A stretch of 64,000 nt of DNA from Rhipicephalus microplus. Lineage: Eukaryota > Arthropoda > Arachnida > Ixodida > Ixodidae. Made by a program: the position numbers and the translations under genes. How positions within the stretch are numbered: position 1 is the stretch's first letter; every line of letters starts with the position of its first letter. Below the pieces are notes generated by a model. That model saw only the letters and a program-made list of their open reading frames with translations, ran no database searches and was not told the origin of the DNA. The DNA lies in assembly GCF_043290135.1 (NCBI RefSeq), contig NC_134704.1:8303501-8367500 (forward strand), written 5' to 3'. This document shows positions 9,475-22,600 of the stretch, one piece after another.

Positions 9475-11652
9475 ATGCCGGCAACGAAGCCGAAGTCAGT
9501 GCGGAAGTCCTGTGCGTGGAGGCGCGCTATGCGGCTTGTACGATCATCGAAATTCCGCTATTCTGCTGCGGGTGCCGACTGCGTAGACGCTTGCAGCGAC
9601 GGAACTGTGTTGTCGGCTGTCGCCAGTCGAGAATCCGACGCATGGAGTGTGACTGGAGCCGCAAATGCACCGAGTGTTTCCGAGATCGCCGGGCTCGACA
9701 CGTGCTCCGAATCGATGCCATCCAGTGTGACATCGAGTGCTTCTGATATCGCCGGACCCAGCACTTCGTCTGAATCGGTGCCGCCATCGAGCGTGAGTGG
9801 ACCGTCGCTTCATCTGCGGACGCGTTTCCTAACGAAGGAAGAAATCGATGCGAATGCGAAACGTCGTGACGCCGTTCGCGCTGAACTCGAGTCTACGCCG
9901 GCGACGCAGAAGAAATTTCAACTGATGCAGCCGGCTCTTGCACCTGCAGTGACAAGTGAGGGCGAACATTTTTCGCTCGTTCAAATGAACATCTTTAACG
10001 TCGTGCTTAGCCGCACAGTGTGCAAAGAATGTTTGAAAGGTGCTATGACTGTCCGAGAGAGCACCAAGATTGGACTTGCAACAAAACTCGAAGTCGTGTG
10101 CGCCTCTTGTGGCACCGTCGATAAATTATGGACATCACCCCGCAAAAAGGACACGCAGGCCTTCGATGTAAATGTCCGTGCCATAATGGCTATAAAGCAA
10201 ATAGCCAAGGGGCAAACAGCTCTTAATGACTTTTGGGCTGCCATGAACGTCTCTTACAGAGGTCTTCACCACAAGACGTTTCAAAAGCACTTGAAAGAGA
10301 CGTTCAGGAAGCCAGAGGCCACCGCTTTGGAGAAGTTTTATGCTGATTCTGCCACAGCAGTGATCAAAACATATAAAGAAATGGACCCCAGCTTCTGCAA
10401 GGACATCACCGTAGTGTACGATGGCACATGGCATAAGCGGGGTCACACATCACACATCGGAGTGGGATCGGTAATTGACTTCTTTACAGGTCTCATCTTG
10501 GATGCTGTAGTTCTTTCAAACCACTGCCTTGGATGCCAAACAGGGCCCAAACCTGGAGATGCAGCATACGAAAGCTGGCAGAAGCACCACATTTGCCAGA
10601 AAAACACAGACGCAAAATCGGGAAGCATGGAAGTGGAGGCAGGCTTGACTCTCTTTGGGCGGTCTGTATCCAAGCATGGCCTGCGGTACACCACTCTTGT
10701 GTCCGACGGAGACAGCCGTACCTTCGCTGCCCTCACAGAAGAGAATGTGTACGGGCTAGTGCCAACTGTAAAAGAAGAATGTCTGAACCATGTTCAGAAA
10801 AGGATTGGAAGTGCTCTTCGAAACATTGTGCAGAAAAGTGATAAGCCACTGAGTGGGAAGGGGAAGCTGACTAAAGCCCTCATTGAAAAGCTGACAGGAT
10901 ATTATGGTTGGGCCCTGAGAAACAATTCAACTGACCTAACAGCCATGCAGCGTGCAGTAATGGCAACATATCACCACGTCACATCGACTGACCAGGACCC
11001 TCACCATGAACTTTGCCCAGAGGGGGCTCAATCGTGGTGCCGCCATAGAGCTGCAGAGGCAAAGCGTGAGCCACAGCCAAAACATAAACACAGCCTACCG
11101 GACTATGTCGCTGCAGCTATGCTGCCCATCTACGAAAGACTGTCACAAAAGTCGCTTCTTCAGCGCTGCCTGGGAGCGAAGACGCAAAATGCATCAGAAT
11201 CATTCCACTCCATTCTGTGGTCTCTGATGCCGAAGGAACAACACTCATCCTTGATCGCAGTAGAAACAGCACTGCATGAAGCAGTGCTGCACTACAATGC
11301 CGGCTGCTGCAAAGCAACCCAAGTGATATCGGACTTCATTGGACTTCAACCAGGTCATCTGGCCATCCAGCGAGCTCGTGAAAAAGACGCTTTACGCCTA
11401 AAAAAGAATTCTAAAAGACACCAAGAGAAGATGGAGGCCAGGCAAAAGAAGAAAAGAGTGCGCCAGGACACTTCTAGTTACTGTGCTGGATTTGAAGAAA
11501 ACACGTGTTTTGAACTTTCTCGGCCTGTTTTCTCAGAACAAATTTTTTTGCTAGTTGTGGCGCTGAGGAAAGCAAGAACTCGAAAACCGTTCATCAGATT
11601 TGTGTGCCGTTTTTTTTTTATTCTGTTCCTGAATGACCTTGCAAGGGCGTAA
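9475..11652 (+). CDS. Mutator-like transposase, intact frame (725 aa)
   Basis: The ATG at 9475 is chosen; an in-frame TTG at 9460 is not a likely start. After a Ser-rich N-terminus comes a Cys4 zinc-finger-like pair (CKEC about residue 182, CASC about 207). The transposase domain follows: VVYDGTWHKRGHTSHIG (first Asp), TTLVSDGDSRTF (second Asp), the MULE CxxH string CLNHVQKRIG, and NASESFHSILW with the putative third acidic residue. The basic C-terminus is Lys-rich. No stop or frameshift interrupts it, so it could still be expressed. The product would cut and rejoin element ends in the nucleus. Confidence 0.86.
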   Translation: MPATKPKSVRKSCAWRRAMRLVRSSKFRYSAAGADCVDACSDGTVLSAVASRESDAWSVTGAANAPSVSEIAGLDTCSESMPSSVTSSASDIAGPSTSSESVPPSSVSGPSLHLRTRFLTKEEIDANAKRRDAVRAELESTPATQKKFQLMQPALAPAVTSEGEHFSLVQMNIFNVVLSRTVCKECLKGAMTVRESTKIGLATKLEVVCASCGTVDKLWTSPRKKDTQAFDVNVRAIMAIKQIAKGQTALNDFWAAMNVSYRGLHHKTFQKHLKETFRKPEATALEKFYADSATAVIKTYKEMDPSFCKDITVVYDGTWHKRGHTSHIGVGSVIDFFTGLILDAVVLSNHCLGCQTGPKPGDAAYESWQKHHICQKNTDAKSGSMEVEAGLTLFGRSVSKHGLRYTTLVSDGDSRTFAALTEENVYGLVPTVKEECLNHVQKRIGSALRNIVQKSDKPLSGKGKLTKALIEKLTGYYGWALRNNSTDLTAMQRAVMATYHHVTSTDQDPHHELCPEGAQSWCRHRAAEAKREPQPKHKHSLPDYVAAAMLPIYERLSQKSLLQRCLGAKTQNASESFHSILWSLMPKEQHSSLIAVETALHEAVLHYNAGCCKATQVISDFIGLQPGHLAIQRAREKDALRLKKNSKRHQEKMEARQKKKRVRQDTSSYCAGFEENTCFELSRPVFSEQIFLLVVALRKARTRKPFIRFVCRFFFILFLNDLARA

Positions 11653-11762
11653 CAAGCTCCTTTTTTTTTGAAAATTGGTGTTGTTAATTTATAATAAACA
11701 ATTAATTTTTGATGAATCTGGTCATTACTGGTTACATGAAATTCAAAGTTGCGTGAAAATTT

Positions 11763-11780
11763 GGGGGGGGGGGGGGGGGG
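11763..11780 (+). repeat. Poly-G tract in the MULE 3' region
   Basis: An uninterrupted run of 18 G lies between the transposase stop codon and the right terminal repeat. Confidence 0.9.
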
Positions 11781-12059
11781 AATTAAAAAAACGGCTTTGT
11801 GGCGCCCTGGGATAGCTATCAAGGAATGACCACAATGAATTTCAGCTTTCTACTATGTCCTGGGATTTCTCACGACTCTTCCTCAGGCACCCATGTGAAG
11901 CACCCAGTTAAACCTCAATAACTCTGGAACTAAGAAACACAGCTTCGTGAAACTTAGCAGTTGTGCTAGTTTTATTGTAGTGAACAACCCCTGAAAGTTT
12001 CATCCAGATATCTTAAAAAATAAAAAAGTTCGGTCTCCAGGGTAGCCTCCCCCCTTAAA

Positions 12060-13055
12060 ATTTTGCACCAGTACTCCTTTAACCTATTCCAATGGAGGAT
12101 GCATAGCGCAAAACATGTTTACCTCTATGTCGATGTGCCGGTATGGAGATGGTGCGCGGCTAGCCTCATCTGGGGCAACATTTCCATTTGGACCATGCAA
12201 GTAATAGTGATAAATATGCCTGTAATAAAAAGACAGAAACTCTTGAAGTCAGGTAACTTTGCCCAAACATGACACACCTACAGCGTAGGCATTGGGGTGC
12301 TATTCTCAACACTGTCAAATTTCACCACCTTGTCAAGGTTTTTTTTAACGGTCTTCATCAGTGCTCTGGGCCAATCTGGGTTAAAAAATTCCGAAATTCG
12401 ACAACATGGCAGAGTTAAACAGTATCGAGAATAGCACCAATGCGATACACTTGAAAATATCTCTGAGCAAGTTGATCAAGCAAAAGCAGTCATACAGTCA
12501 CCAATGAATGTTTCGGACTCCGAAAATTCTGACTCGAATCTTTTGGACTACATAAATGTGCCACCAAGCACCAAGGTTTTCATAGATTCAATACACTTTC
12601 ACAATAGATTGTTTCTTTAACGAATTTATGATTTAAATCTCAACTTATTAGACTAACTCGCTTGCTTCGTGCCACTCCACTTAACATTAAAAAGGCTGAC
12701 ATGTTGGATTTTTTGTTTCAGTGGCCTGTTGTGTATGCTCCGAAATTAGGAGCACACAGTCTTCTAGTTTGCGAGGCCATGCCTGCTCTTCCCTAGCTAA
12801 CAAAATGGTTCAGGAGGCACTTTTTCTTTTTCAGTAAGCTTTATCATCGTCCCTACTTTGTGGATAGGGGGGGGGGGGTGTTTGTTTTTGATCGTCATTC
12901 TGCACATGATCGCGTCGGTGTCAAGCGTGTTTGTGATGCACCAGCCTCTCCTAATAATATTTTATGAAAGTCTAAACACTATGAGATGCATGTAACTCAT
13001 TGTTTTTTAGAAGGCAAGGAAACTACATGAGGTGTGTCAGGTGTTCTCTGCTGTT
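12060..13055. other. Unassigned stretch with one Tigger fragment
   Basis: No exon was found, although the next SMCHD1 exon could be expected. Bases 12946-13032 nearly repeat 4527-4605 (CTAATAATATTTTATGAAAG and GTAACTCATTGTTTTTTAGA), so this part is a fragment of the Tigger family at 4415. A G run lies at 12869. Confidence 0.5.
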
Positions 13056-13250
13056 GCGGAAGCTCAGTGGTTACATTGCTCGATGTTCAATGGAGATGAA
13101 ATGCTGGAGACCCGCATGCTGTGTAGTGTAAGTGCACGCAAAAGAATCCCAGTCCTCAACTGCCACACTGTGAAATACCAGCAACCTCACTGAACAGGGC
13201 ATTATTGGAGATTGTTCTAGGCTGCTACCAATATAAATAAACATCCCATT
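13056..13250 (+). repeat. Degenerate Ruka-like SINE
   Basis: GCTCAGTGGTTACA resembles an A box. CAATGGAGATGAAATGCTGG and GTGCACGCAAAAGAATCCCA parallel the 'ATGGAGACGAAAT' and 'GTGCACGTTAAAGAACACC' blocks of the Ruka copy at 19414. Similarity is weak and the 3' end is unclear. Confidence 0.45.
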
Positions 13251-13512
13251 GATGCAAGTTTCTTGGACTGTTCAATCCTTCTAGTATATTGTAGTCTCAG
13301 TCAGGTCCGGAAAATTGATCAGCAACTGTAGTTTCCTTAGATTCTTTTCTTTTGTTCTTTCTGACCTTCTTCAGATGGAAAGCGAGTTTTATGAGAACTA
13401 AAAAAAAAAAAAACTCGTGAGGCTAGCCTTCCAATCTTAAATGCAATGCCTTCTACATTCCAACAATCCCTTCACATCTACAACATACAATGGAAGACAA
13501 GAGTGAACTCAC

Positions 13513-13676
13513 GCCAGCTGAGAACACCAAGTGCTGAAGTTGTGTTTCAGAAACTGAACATGTTCACTAGAGATGCCCCAGATGACCACACAGGTGAACT
13601 GCTCTTTGTTGACTTCATCTGCTATGATTTCCTGCAGCCCTTCCTCTTCTATGCTGACGTGACTCGCATCTCCAGG
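13513..13676 (-). CDS. SMCHD1: SMCHD1-like exon 9
   Basis: After acceptor TATTTGCAG the exon codes 54 residues with [20 protein letters not shown], parallel to the [20 protein letters not shown] stretch of the human protein. The donor is GC then GTGAGT (phase 2). I could not find the next exon, which should code a tyrosine-rich segment, in the remaining 13.5 kb. Confidence 0.9.
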
Positions 13677-16600
13677 CTGCAAATACAGTCATAAAATGCA
13701 ACTCTTCATTAGGCTTGTGCAAATCGTAAATTTTAGGTTCAAGGCGAATAGTGTTTAGCCGAACATGTTCAAATAGACTTCAAAAATTATTCTGTAAAGC
13801 TTTATTATTTGAACTTGGTTATTTCAAAATCCCGCTTCATTCGAAAGTTTTCATATTTTGCAATGTAAGTTTGAGTGTCACGATAGATCCTAACCAACTG
13901 GCCCAACTTACCGTCTTACTACAATAGAAGGTATTATTGTCCTGGGGTCATGATTTGACGAAGGGAACAGACTGCAGGTCGAATATTAAACTGTTTATTT
14001 GGGCCGAACTTGTGACCATGTAAAAGGAAAGCCAGATTACAGCAAGACACTGGCACTGATAGCGGCGAGCAGAGCGGCAGCGGTCGATCAACTGACAAGC
14101 AGTAAAGCGTGTCAGCATTTATACACGTGCCATCGAACATTATAGCGTCATCGCTAGTGGCCACGAAGGTTTCACAATAATCTGTAATGTCGGCGAAGTG
14201 AGCGTAATCTTAACAAAACGATCTTCTACAGTCTTGAAGCTTCTCAAACAAAGCAGTTGCGGTTTGCGCTTAGAATTACTGACAGTGTAATGGGGCGGTA
14301 ACAAAACTCGAGGAAGGAGTGTGCAATATGCTCATTTAACTTAGAAGTGAGGCTTTGCAGCAGCGCGGATATTCCTTAGAAAAGTGGCTTCACGGTATAG
14401 CATTCAATCACAGCAGTGAAACCACTTTCACAGGAAGATCAATCACGAACCAAGTACACACCTATTTGTTCAGTTATGATACTTTGAATACTTTAAATTA
14501 GAATCAAAACAATAATTGAATACTATAATATTCATTTGACTATTTGAACTGCTCGAATATTTGCACAAGCCCACTCTTTCTCATAAGCCGAGCACTAACA
14601 TTGTTTGCACATATTGGTGTCATGAGACAGGGCGATGAAAATGCCTTGAAATATGCACTGGCATACATGTTTACTCCAAGCTGCAGTTGGTTGGCCTCTT
14701 GACCATGGCAGTAATTATACACTTGTCACACGGCACCTGTAATGTCATCCCTGCGAATGACATTAGGTGCTAAGGTCATTTTTGTTGCTGTTACGCAAGC
14801 ATAGCGAAGGGCACTCACCCATTGAATGTGTTCACCAAACTCATGAAAGTGTGACATGTGTAATCTAATCAACAGACGCTTGACAACAGATTACGAAATC
14901 GACACCTTAAAGCAAGTGTAAACGATGCTTCTAAAACCGCTTCCAAAAGCTCGTTGCGAGGACGGTTTCAAACAAGAGTCTTTAGGCATCTCGATCGCGT
15001 GGATAAACTACCGATGCAAGATCCGAACACGGTGCATCGAGAAACGTGCACGAGCGCAAAAGCAGACGCACACGATTGGACAGTGACAACGTCAAACGCA
15101 CAAGAAAAAAATGTGTAGGTCTCGCCAGCCAATGTGAAACGTAAGTTCGCCGGCCCCGTCAGCTAATAAGAGACTACATACGGCGCAATGAAAATGCGCG
15201 CTGAGCGAGAGCTGATGAGCAAGTCGAAAACAACCTCCCGAAAACCCCAACGACGGCCATTCTGCTTAGACGATGCCATTATGAGATGGCACAAATTACG
15301 CACAAAGGAAACAACTTAAAATCTAGCTCAAGATAGCGCTGCTCGGCCCACTATAATGCTCATGGCTTGCGCACAAAGTTCGAACAAATGTTTTTTGGGG
15401 GGCATTTTACTGCTCCTGGAGTGCTTTAAAGGTTCATTTTATCGCATTTTTCCTACCGAAGTGTTAGTAATTTGAGAGTAAGTGCTCCGAGGTACAAACA
15501 GCCCGAAAACAAGTTTTGCAGGAAATTAATTTTTTAGCCATTTTTGATCGTTGCATACCAAAAAATGTTGTGGTGATGAAGAGGCAACACTTTTTGTGAA
15601 ATATCAAGCAAAGTTGTGCATGGCCAAATCTTCATTCACATGAAGACACAGTTTACAGAGCACGGTTCCGATGGCTGCTGCCACTTGGCAGCGGTGGCTA
15701 CACTACAGCATGTGAAGTACTTGTGAATAAACAGTAATATAAAAAAGAACACCCGTTCTCTACACGTTATCGACAGTTTCGCAACAAATATGAGTCTGTC
15801 GATGGCATGCCATTCTTTCATCAATGGCGACATGTGGCAGCATTGAGACTTCAGTTGGGCTGAAAAACAACAAAAAGCGCATCGCTGGAATCCATGGAGA
15901 AGAAGGCACCAACGGCATTATTGAACCTCTCCCTCTAGTAGTGTTTTTTGCAACCAAGAATACTATTGGTCCAAAAACGATCCAACACCATCTAAGCAAG
16001 TGGACTAGTGAAATTCGGCGCAGTTGACACAAGGATATGCAATTGTAGCAAAATGGGACAGGGCACGATTGCACCACCAATGAACCATTTATGTTGACCC
16101 CAATGGTTACTATCCGCATTTAATGAGACAGCGAGGACTTGTGCCTTCAAAATCTTGTTAATTTGACTCTTCTCAATTCGATGATCAGCTCACCTTCACT
16201 ACCCCGTGTAGAACTAGCAAAGACACCACACAGACAAGGCCTGTACTACGCCCTCATAATGCAATATTATGATGTATTTTCAGATCACCGAGCAAGTTGC
16301 AGATGTTCGATTTAAGGCCAAATGCGATATGAGATGGCATGGACATAAACATAGCTTCAAACACTTTTTACATATCCAGATGCCCATCTGAGCATGAGGA
16401 GCAGCCTAGCCATGAATATTTCAATTCTGAACACACTGTCCAACCACAAAACATGTGTCATCGTCGTTTCTTTTAGTCCCTGTCTGTTTGCAAAATTCAA
16501 CACTTAGGACCATGAACTAACATGCCTAACTGTCAGTCACTCAGGCTAACTTTCCTTTTGTTTGCATAAAACCTTGCAAAAAGTGAAGAAATACCTTTCT

Positions 16601-19600
16601 GTTCAGTATGTTGCCAGAGTAGATGAGCCCTTTTTCTTTCTCACGCCGCTCAAACTCATCCTTAGAGATGACTAGCTCATGAACATCTTTGGAACCTTTC
16701 GGCTTTGTTATCATCTGTAAATGAGAGATGTTACAGCATGAAATGTCATGTCCTGCCAGAAAAATAAATAACTACAAATGAATGAATGAAGCATTCAAGT
16801 CACAGTCTTCACCTTGATTTTTGTACAAACAGTACAGAAACAATTCCCATCACTTTCAATATTCACACTTCGAGTATCGAAATTCGAGCCAAAGTGAATA
16901 TTAAATAACACAATACACTAGAACCTCGATTATATGACTTTCAGGGGACCACACAAGATCGTCGCTAATCCAAGCGTGGTATAATCAAAACACTAAAAAT
17001 ATAGGCAGTAAATCTTAGCCTTGCTCAAAAAACGAGTACAGACCACTTGAGTAAGCTCTCAGCAGGACGAATAAGCCCTCAGAACGACCTTGTGCTTCTC
17101 AAAGAAAAGTAGATGAAATTATTTCTGAAAATGAGGGCTATGGCAGCATTACTTAGTTTAAACAGGTGTGAACTAATCTTTATTCTCAAATTTTCAAAAT
17201 CGAATCTAACATGTTTCTTTCTCTCAATAAATTCAGTCCGAAAACTGCCTGCAAGCGAAAGGGTAACCAGGTTGGCAACAATTTCCTGTTATAAAAACCA
17301 GACAAGTGTCATCACTATCGCATAATAGGAATGACCCAAGAGTTTGCGTAAACGTGTGCGTAGAATGCCTCTGTGCACGATTTGAGTTGTGCGCATCGCA
17401 ACTTGTAGCCTTGTGAAGCGCAACTGGTGATGTCTCATTATTATCATGAACATTAACAAAGCTAAAGTCGTTTTGAACAGTGAAAATAGCTGCATCGTGT
17501 ACTTTTGTGCGCTGAAGGTCTGAGGCTGTGAGGACCGCAAAGGCAGGTGATAAATCGACCAGAAAAAGTTTTCACGGATCAAGAACGTGAAAATATTCAG
17601 ACCTCAAAGATGAGCTTTCTGGCAAGCTGAAGCTACTCTGTGTGGATAGAGCTTGTCTAGGTAACAACCCTTTATATGCATGCAATAAAGACATACACAG
17701 AAGCCCACGAACAGCTAGGAGAATAATTTTTTTAATCTAAGACACACTGTCTCACTTTCTACTTTTGTGATAAGCAACCTAGGAGAACGCAAGTTCTTAT
17801 CTTTGCACTTAAAAATATTTGGCTGGGGTTCAATACAAGTAGAGTGCGTTTTTTTTTCTCAGGCAGAATCAGAAAGTCATCATATCATGTGCGGTCAGCA
17901 TAAGATTGCTTCATATAACCAAGGTTTTTAATACATTATTTCCACGAAGATTTTGTCACAACCAAATTGATTCAACATTAAAAGCGAGCAGCCCCGAGAT
18001 TAAGGAATGTATAATGGAAGTTCATTGTATTGTGTTAAACATGTTAAACCATCATATATACAAGCCAAACTACACGATAACAGATTTCTCCAATAATTTG
18101 ATCCCAAATATGCCAAAAGCATTAGCTGGAAGGTCATGCAATAAATTAGAGCCAAGAAAAAGAAGCTGATGAAACAGCACTCTTATGAAGAATGCCTCGA
18201 AGCTATTCAGAAACGGATGCAAAGAGACCCACCCCTTCCCCTTTTTTTAACACGAAACTGTTTTATGCTGGGCTCCATCACAGCTCTACTGACTTATTTC
18301 CATCACAGATGTGACGTAAAATATTCACCAACAGATAGCACAGAAAAAAATGAGAAGTTACGCAGCCGAGCCTCAAACCTGCGACGTCTCACACGCAGCG
18401 TGTGGCCTAAAACCACTGCGCCACGAAGTGCACATTGTCAAGCTTGCTAATGACAATCCATTTCATCATCATCATCATCATCATCAGCCTGACTACGTCC
18501 ACTGCAGGACAAAGGCCTCTCCCATGTTTCGCCAGTTAACCCGGTCCTGTGCTTGCTGCTGCCGGTGCCGCGCAGTTCCCAACCGGACTTAAAAAAAAAA
18601 AAAAAAAAAACGCGTGTTGATGGAACGGCATTAAGAGGCCTGGGGTGCGGCCTCACCGGTAACCACCGCCGGGAACGCACTCCCTCACCAGAGTGGCCAC
18701 CCTGGTGCAGTATCTGGCCACTACCTCCCACATGCATACGACAATCCATTTATATACACTATATACAATTTGGCAGTCCTCAGAGCTCTTCAACCTCAGC
18801 CCATTTTCGTCATCAGTAGCGAGACAAAGATAGCAAAATGCACGGTCTGAAAGTTGTCACTCCTTGCATATCGCTTCATGCGCGGGCATGTCTTTTGTGC
18901 ACGTCCTGTGTATGCTCATTTCGTGCGTGCTTTCTGCTCGAGCTGGGCACTTCAAGTTTCCACCTGCTTGCCTTTCTTCAATTCGTTGCTGTAGCGTTGA
19001 TTCCTTCTCTCTTGTGGTGAAACGATGCATAATAAATGTGCAACTACCTCTGTGAAAACATGTTTCACTTTAGTGTCATACTGATTCCAAGACAAAGATC
19101 AGCCTTTTTTTGTTGTTGTTGCTGCTTTATGGAGAAAGATAAGAATCAACATTTTTTTTTATTCTGTATCGATTTCAGTGAAACTTGGCGAGTTTATATG
19201 TATTGGTGTGCTGATTTCAAATAAATCTGACAGTGCAAAAAAGCAAGATGAGTTTACAGTAACGTGCAAAAGAATTTGTCACCTGGTTTCTCTTACAAAT
19301 TGTGAGCGAATTTGCATGCTAGTACTTGTTACACTTTTCAAAATACATTTCAAGGTATGCAATGCATTAAAATAAGCCCTAATTAGTCTGCATATTTTGT
19401 ACCTCAAATTATCAATAGTCAACCATGATGGTGTAGCAGTCAAGGTGCTTGGCTGCTGACCCGAAGGTCGCAGGTTCGATCTCAGTCCCAACGGTCGCAT
19501 TTCAATGGAGACGAAATACGAGAGGCCCAAGTGTGATGTCGGTGCACGTTAAAGAACACCTGGTGGTCAAAATTCCCAAGTGCCCCACTACGGTGTCTAT

Positions 19601-22600
19601 CGTGATATCGTGGTTTTGGGACGTGAAAACCCAGCAGTTATTATTATAAATTATCTATGTGTCAAACTACAGTCGATCCCTTTTATAAGAGACACCGATA
19701 TAAAAGACACAAGTGTGCCCACAATAAAGTAAGGGTTGATAAGAAAATGCATTCTCTACCTTTAAGAGACATCTCATATAAAAGACAACAATTACTGTCC
19801 AGAGCATGCCTCTTCTAAGGGGTTTAACAGTATTTCACAACCATCTTCAGAGACCCAGGATCGAATGTGGCACATGACCACACATGAAACAAGGTAGACT
19901 TACCCTCGTTGAGTTGCCAATGAAGAAAATAGCTTGTTTGCCACCAGCTCCAAAGTAAGAGATCTCACTGTTGAGAAACCGAGGCTTGTGCTGAGCCCCT
20001 TCATCAGAGTTACCGTCTTCTCTGAAATAAAAAAAATTATATTACAGAAAATTTCCCCAAAGCTACTCTAAAATATCAAATAACCTGCTATCAGCCAAGT
20101 TTCAAACAAGAGGAATACATCCATCGAAATTCCTAGTGTAGCTAAGCAACCCTTTCTTCCTTCCAGCAATCAAACCCCAAAATTTCTTAAAGTCTAATAT
20201 AACTGGACTACTTGCAGTTCTTCTGACAATCACCCAATAAGAGCTACAAGAACATGCCAATTTTATTTGTCAGTGCATAGGCATACTTACCTGGTTTTAA
20301 CATGAGCACAGTTTTTTGGGGTGTGATAGAGATAGTATCGGCATTCAAAATAGTGCAGGCACATAGAAATAATTGGGATTTTCAACAGCAATGATAGCGG
20401 CACATATGAAGCTGGGCATTGTTTGCAGCGCTAAAAGGTGTGCTTCCCCCCTTCCCCCTTATGAAGTACACCCGAAACCCGCAATAAAGAGATCCCAAGG
20501 CAACCACAATGAAGGAGTATCTTCAAAGCACCAGCGAATGCTCATAGGTGTCAATGCATTTCGTAACTCACGACTATGAAAAATATTTTTACCGCAATCC
20601 CTCAACGACAAAACTTTTGAAACGAGCGTGTGCGAAAATCTACTCTCATAACATTAACTGCATTCAAAAACTGCTGAAATGCATTCGTGGCACACTTAAA
20701 TTGTGCAAATCTATATCGCCAGTGCAACTTGAGCATCCGCCATACTGTTTACAAAAATAAAAAAAAAGGCTGGCAGCAATGATGATGACGCTGTTTAGCC
20801 CATCAGTATGTGTGACTGCACAGTGTTCCAACCAAAAATGCTGCCAGCGAAAAAAAAAAAAAAAAAAAGTCCCGTGAGCAGTTAAAATGTGTGCCTGCAG
20901 AAAAGGCATGCTCCTCTGCAATACAGAGGTGACACACGGGGAGCATGCTCCTTGCAGCGTCAGTATGTTGTGATGCGACAATTCGCCCATCCTTTCTGAT
21001 AAAATAAAGAATTCAATAATAGCCAGTATGACAGAACTTGCGATGATGTTTTGGCTGGAAAACATCAATGAAGTCTTCGAACTGAGTTTTCAAAATAGGC
21101 GTTCAGGCAAGAACTAATTGCTAGCGCAACTGCCAATCGCAAGTTTGCATACATCCAGAATTGCATCAGACTGACCTTTGCTATTTTTCTTTATACTTCC
21201 AGAAATAATCAGAAAATCATGATGCGCTGTTTCGAGAAACATGCCACATGCTGCCTGCGTGTCACCACTGTGGTACAGTGAAGCACGTCTTTTTTCCCGA
21301 GCGCACACAAATTATTCACAAGACAGCCCCTCCCCCCCCCCTTTTTTTTTTTTTGCTGGAAGAAGTGTGGCTGGGGTGATTCATCTTTCATCAACCAGTG
21401 TCACTACGCTGCGTTGCCTTGTGGCTCATAAGGGCCGAGGTTCAGCAGACTTAAGACAAAATCAGCAACACGAATTGGCACAAAGCACCTAAAGTTTTCA
21501 AATTAACCGGACTGGTGCTGACTGCCACTTCAAATTATCCACTCAAACTTGCACTTCAAAATACGGGACCACAAAGATCCTTCAAATTAAATGCAATTTC
21601 AAAATGACAGAGTTCCAATGAATGAGGTTTACTGTATGTATTTAGTTTTATGGTAACTTGCACAGTTTTCGTTTTGCACCGTGACTGTGTAAAGTATAGA
21701 TAGTTTTGGGGCAAACATTTATGATTCTGAGTCATTAATGGCTCGTATTGTTCCATATTAACTGTAGGATGCAAATAACTATCAAGAAAGTGTTTATAAG
21801 ATATATAAGGGTTTAAAAGTTATTTACAGTCCCCGACCGATAAATCGGACACCGATAATTCGGACATGCTCGGTAATTCGGACAGTCGCGCAGCACCGCC
21901 GATGGTCCAATAGAAGTAATGTGTAAAGACGACCGATATTTCGGACAGCTGCCAGATCTACATTCGATAAATCGGACCCTGCCCATTCGATAATTCGGAC
22001 CCTGCCCGACTGTCGCGCATGCCGAATCGGCAGCCATTATCTCCTCCGGCACTCATGCCATACAAAGTATGGCCTCAGAGATCCAAACGAAAGCTAATTG
22101 GTAATCTATGAGGCTTTATTTCGATCGCAACTTTATGCCTCAGAGATTTGTACTTGAAAATGCCAATCTTGGAGGCACGGCTCAACTGTGGGGGATCGTA
22201 TCGACATCGCGATCATCCCAGATTCCGGTTCCTGTATACCCTCGCCACCCTCGCTGTGCGGCTATCGCCGCCATTCTGTCACATGTATGTGCGGTACAGC
22301 ATTTTGCTGAATTATGTGCGCGTTCATATTTATTTTGAGATGCTTTATTTTCCCGTCCAGCTGTCTCACAAGATCTGAAGCTAAATGGCACCAACGGCGC
22401 CCTCACGCTATGGGCCGCGTCGACGAAACGCGGCTGATATACAACGCTAACCATGGCAAAGAAAGCAGCCATCATTCAGCGAGTGCTCAGTGGTCGTCTG
22501 CAAGTCGCAGTTGCTCGAGAGTTCAACATTTCGAAGCAAACCATATCGGACTACATGAAGAATAAGGACAAGATTTTAGGCGTGACGGAGACACCATCCG

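Larger units (their letters stand above)
8852..12059 (+). mobile_element. Mutator-like (MULE) DNA transposon with open transposase
   Basis: The 3.2-kb element starts TTTAAGGGGGGACGC and ends, on the complement, TTTAAGGGGGGAGGC. It contains one long open transposase frame. The 5' leader has two inverted CCAAT boxes (ATTGGCT near 9218 and 9265) before the start codon, suggesting a TATA-less promoter. The 3' region includes AATAAA (11693) and a long G run at 11763. No clear 8-10 base target duplication could be read. Confidence 0.8.

Noticed and set aside
9222..9813. Frames overlapping the Mutator-like transposase start
   Set aside because: They are shadows of the real frame and its GC-rich leader.
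13446..13694. Plus frame of 82 residues
   Set aside because: It is the opposite strand of SMCHD1 exon 9, whose minus reading matches the family and has splice sites.
18168..18592. His-rich plus frame at 18350-18592
   Set aside because: The His run comes from the CAT-repeat tail of the RTE insertion.
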